Position numbers and translations under genes: made by a program. A DNA stretch of 64,000 nt, taken from NCBI RefSeq assembly GCF_025567345.1, contig NZ_JAOQJS010000001.1:248001-312000 (forward strand). The letters are read 5' to 3'. Shown here piece after piece: positions 61,166-64,000 of this stretch (position 1 is the stretch's first letter; each line of letters begins with the position of its first letter). Origin of the DNA: Coprococcus ammoniilyticus (GTDB lineage: Bacteria > Bacillota > Clostridia > Lachnospirales > Lachnospiraceae). The notes under the pieces were generated by a model. The model had not been told where the DNA came from and did not search any database. It saw only the letters and a list, made by a program, of their open reading frames with translations.

Positions 61166-62875
61166 TTACATCTCACGGAATCTCTTATATCTTGCAGCAG
61201 CAATTTCTTCGCCGCTCATTCCATCGAATTTCTTCAGGAATTCCTTGGCATTCATTTTAATGAATTTACCGATATATGGGACAGATTCTTTATCTGCTCC
61301 GCCATACTCAGGAATAACCTTCTCGATCACACCAAGTCTTGAAAGATCCTGTGCGGTAAGCTGCATAACCTCTGCCGCCTCCTCTGCACGATTGCTGTCC
61401 TTCCAGAGAATTGATGCATAGCCTTCCGGTGAAAGAATGGAGTATACTGCATTTTCAAGCATCCATACTTCATTACCAACTGCCATAGCAAGTGCTCCAC
61501 CGCTGCCGCCTTCACCGATCAGGATACAAAGTACAGGAACTTTAAGGGCTGACATCTCGTAAAGGTTTCTTGCGATTGCTTCACCCATACCACGCTCCTC
61601 TGCTTCCAGTCCACAGAATGCACCGGGTGTATTTACAAATGTGATGATAGGACGGTTGAACTTCTCTGCCTGTTTCATCAGACGAAGAGCCTTACGGTAT
61701 CCATCCGGAAGCGGCATACCGAAGTTACGCTCCATACACTCTGTCATGCTGGAACCCTTTACCTGTGCGATCACGGTTACAGGCTGTCCATCGATATGAC
61801 CGATACCACCAACAATCGCTTTATCGTCATTCATTGTTCTGTCTCCATGGATCTCATGGAAATCTTCACAGATATAATCAATATAATCAAGTGCGCAAGG
61901 ACGAGTCATCTGTCTTGTACCACGAATTTTCTCCCAAGGAGTCTTATTCTCAACAGAAGTCAATCTCTCCTTTAAGATCTCGCTGATATCAAACTTCTCG
62001 TCTTCTTCCTTATCGAAGTTTGCATAACCGGTTCTCTGTTTATGCGTAACGATCAACTGATACATGGTATCCTTCATCTTATCTCTGGTGATAATACCAT
62101 CAATAATACCATGCTCTACCAGGAACTCAGAACGCTGGAAGCCTTCCGGAAGATCCTGTCCGATCGTCTGTTTGATAACACGAGGGCCTGCAAATCCAAC
62201 CAGAGCACCGGGCTCACCTAAGATGATATCGCCAAGCATTGCAAAGCTGGCTGTTACACCACCGGTTGTAGGATCTGTAAGGATCGATACATATAACAAT
62301 CCGGCTTCTGAATGTTTCTTCAATGCTGCGGAGGTTTTTGCCATCTGCATCAGGGAAATGATACCCTCCTGCATTCTGGCACCACCGGAACAACAGAACA
62401 TGAATACAGGAAGCTTTTCTTCTGTCGCACGCTCAACCGCTCTGGCAATCTTCTCACCAACAACATAGCCCATACTGCTCATCAGGAATCTGGCATCACA
62501 GATACCGATCATAGCCGGCTCACCATTGATCAGAGCCTTACCGACTGTAACCGCTTCTTTCAGTCCTGTCTTTTCCTGCGCAGCCTTAACCTTATCTTCA
62601 TATCCGGCTGTATTTAACGGATTTGACATCGGCATATCTTCAAACCATGGTTCAAATGACTTTGGATCTGTTACCATCTTGATACGGTTCTTTGTCTTAA
62701 CACGGAAATAAGAACCACATTCATAACAAATATATTTTGCCTTTACAACTCTCTGCTTATCAAGCTCAGCTCCACATTTCGGACATTTTACAGTCTCCGG
62801 TTTTGGCTGTTCTGCTTCGACAGCCTTCATTTTTTCCATCTCGGCTTCTTTTGCCTTTTTCTTTATAAATAACAT
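61166..62875 (-). CDS. accDA: Acetyl-CoA carboxylase carboxyltransferase, fused beta-alpha subunit
   Basis: This 569-residue fusion transfers carboxyl from biotin to acetyl-CoA, making malonyl-CoA for fatty acids. The N-terminal AccD part has a four-Cys zinc finger (CPKCGAELDK...CYECG, residues about 35-54) and FCCSGGARMQEGI near 160. The AccA part (from about 310) has GSSMTECMERNFGMPLPDGY and AFCGLEAEERGMGEAIARNL near 425. In many bacteria the two subunits are separate genes; the fusion is known in Lachnospiraceae. GGAG lies 12 nt before the ATG, and the start is 6 nt after the fabF stop. Confidence 0.96.
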   Translation of the reverse strand: MLFIKKKAKEAEMEKMKAVEAEQPKPETVKCPKCGAELDKQRVVKAKYICYECGSYFRVKTKNRIKMVTDPKSFEPWFEDMPMSNPLNTAGYEDKVKAAQEKTGLKEAVTVGKALINGEPAMIGICDARFLMSSMGYVVGEKIARAVERATEEKLPVFMFCCSGGARMQEGIISLMQMAKTSAALKKHSEAGLLYVSILTDPTTGGVTASFAMLGDIILGEPGALVGFAGPRVIKQTIGQDLPEGFQRSEFLVEHGIIDGIITRDKMKDTMYQLIVTHKQRTGYANFDKEEDEKFDISEILKERLTSVENKTPWEKIRGTRQMTRPCALDYIDYICEDFHEIHGDRTMNDDKAIVGGIGHIDGQPVTVIAQVKGSSMTECMERNFGMPLPDGYRKALRLMKQAEKFNRPIITFVNTPGAFCGLEAEERGMGEAIARNLYEMSALKVPVLCILIGEGGSGGALAMAVGNEVWMLENAVYSILSPEGYASILWKDSNRAEEAAEVMQLTAQDLSRLGVIEKVIPEYGGADKESVPYIGKFIKMNAKEFLKKFDGMSGEEIAAARYKRFREM

Positions 62876-62881
62876 TTCTTT

Positions 62882-64000
62882 TTACTGCTCCTTATATTTC
62901 TGTAAAAGAATACATGCGTTATGTCCACCAAATCCAAGAGAATTGCTGATCGCACAGTCAACCTCCTGCTCATATGGCTCCTTACAATAATCAAGATCCA
63001 GTTCTTCTTCACTCTCATGAAGTCCACGGGTTCTGTGGATATAGCCTTCTTCGATCGTCTTTGCTGTAACGATACATTCGATTGCACCTGCTGCACCAAG
63101 AAGATGTCCTGTCATAGACTTTGTAGAATTGATCTTGATGTCCTTTGCATGATCGCCAAATGCTTTCTTGATCGCTCTGGTCTCAACCAGATCGTTTAAA
63201 TGTGTACTGGTTCCGTGTGCATTGATATATGCAACATCCTCCGGTGATACGCCCGCATCCTTTACAGCATTTAACATTGCTCTTGCAGGGCTCTCGCCTG
63301 AATCTTCCGGTGCTGTGATATGGAATGCATCACTGGAGCATCCGTATCCGCTGATCTCGGCATAGATCTTTGCGCCACGCTTCTTAGCATGTTCCAGTTC
63401 CTCAAGAATAACGATACCGGAACCTTCACCAAGAACGAAACCATCTCTCTCTTTATCAAATGGAATTGAGCATCTGTCTGGGTTATCAGATGATGACAAC
63501 GCTGTTAACGCATCAAATGTCGAGATACCGATTGGTGAAACTGCTGCTTCTGTACCACCGGCGATCATTACATCTGCATCTCCATACTGAATTGTACGGA
63601 ATGCTTCACCGATACTGTTTGTACCGGATGCACATGCTGTAACAACATCAATACTCTTTCCCTTGCAGCCAAGCTGGATCGCAATATTACCTGCTGCAAT
63701 ATTGCTGATCATCATAGGTACTGTAAATGGGCTTACACGATTCGGTCCTTTTGTCATGATCTTCTCATATGCACTTTCAAGCTCCTGAAGACTTCCTACA
63801 CCGGAACCGACACAGGTTCCAACCATGTATGGATCTTCTGCTGTCATGTCAAGCTTTGCATCTGCAACTGCTTCCTTTGCTGCTGCAACCGCGAACTGTG
63901 AAAATCTTGCCATTCTTCTTGCGGCCTTTGGATCAATATAATCTTTTGCTACAAATCCTTTTACTTCACCTACAACCTTGCACTTATATTCTGATGCATC
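62882..64000 (-). CDS. fabF: Beta-ketoacyl-ACP synthase II (5' end outside window)
   Basis: FabF extends chains in fatty-acid synthesis. About 372 C-terminal residues are visible and the reading continues without a stop to the right edge; the ATG at 63913 is internal (preceded by DYIDPKAARR). The nucleophile Cys is in TACASGTNSIGEA, and the catalytic His pair is in HGTSTHLND and KSMTGHLLGAAGAIE. The C-terminal SLGFGGHNACILLQKY is complete. It is followed directly by accDA; the usual accB, fabZ and accC genes are not between them. Confidence 0.96.
   Translation of the reverse strand, partial: DASEYKCKVVGEVKGFVAKDYIDPKAARRMARFSQFAVAAAKEAVADAKLDMTAEDPYMVGTCVGSGVGSLQELESAYEKIMTKGPNRVSPFTVPMMISNIAAGNIAIQLGCKGKSIDVVTACASGTNSIGEAFRTIQYGDADVMIAGGTEAAVSPIGISTFDALTALSSSDNPDRCSIPFDKERDGFVLGEGSGIVILEELEHAKKRGAKIYAEISGYGCSSDAFHITAPEDSGESPARAMLNAVKDAGVSPEDVAYINAHGTSTHLNDLVETRAIKKAFGDHAKDIKINSTKSMTGHLLGAAGAIECIVTAKTIEEGYIHRTRGLHESEEELDLDYCKEPYEQEVDCAISNSLGFGGHNACILLQKYKEQ

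Overview
The window looks like chromosomal DNA of a Gram-positive gut anaerobe of the Lachnospiraceae (Clostridia). The evidence is a fused accD-accA gene, a class II fructose-bisphosphate aldolase, a GH94 cellobiose phosphorylase very like clostridial enzymes, hemZ, a DUF5685/DnaK/DnaJ cluster, moderate to low GC with AT-rich spacers, and strong AGGAGG-type ribosome binding sites. The genus cannot be fixed by eye. I see no rRNA, tRNA, CRISPR array, transposase or prophage gene.

Layout. 1-5.6 kb: the end of a MacB-like ABC transporter, fba, a YeiH-family exporter, and a MATE pump behind an attenuator-like leader. 5.7-10.8 kb: uvrB and uvrA (minus strand). 11-16.2 kb: rRNA methyltransferases, upp and yhaM. 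16.2-21 kb: a peptidase E remnant, then a plus-strand run of small accessory genes (HTH regulator, DUF3592-like protein, FMN reductase, histidine phosphatase, YunG-like protein, dihydrofolate reductase, MATE pump). 21-25 kb: a two-component system, a DUF4342 protein and a lipoprotein. 25-36 kb: one long minus-strand housekeeping run recJ-apt-rel-MBL-hemZ-HD-hisS-aspS. 36-42 kb: a small HTH gene, cell-surface lipoproteins/hydrolases, an aldose epimerase and two zinc-ribbon membrane paralogues. 42-52 kb: cellobiose phosphorylase, acyltransferase, glycosyltransferase and two secreted beta-helix paralogues. 52.5-59.4 kb: glycogen phosphorylase and a dnaK-like/dnaJ-like operon. 59.5-64 kb: a DMT transporter, an internally deleted fucO-like gene, and fatty-acid synthesis genes (accDA and a partial fabF).

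The genes are mostly housekeeping: DNA repair (uvrAB, recJ), stringent response (rel) beside purine salvage (apt) and tRNA charging, beta-glucan and alpha-glucan phosphorolysis feeding glycolysis (cellobiose phosphorylase, glgP, fba), and malonyl-CoA synthesis.

The most unusual content is intergenic. Two families of long hairpin elements occur. Family 1 has three good copies (8581-8819, 23246-23455, 52401-52557) and one decayed copy near 10961. Family 2 has two copies (20906-21109, 39543-39762). Within each family, paired positions change together between copies while loop motifs stay fixed, and the outer arms are complementary within a copy but unrelated between copies. This is the pattern of a structured RNA, or of a mobile element that settles in palindromes. 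I recognise neither family. Other points of interest are the promoter-leader peptide-terminator arrangement before the first MATE gene, the in-frame deletion in the fucO-like gene, and paired operator-like palindromes before two small HTH genes.
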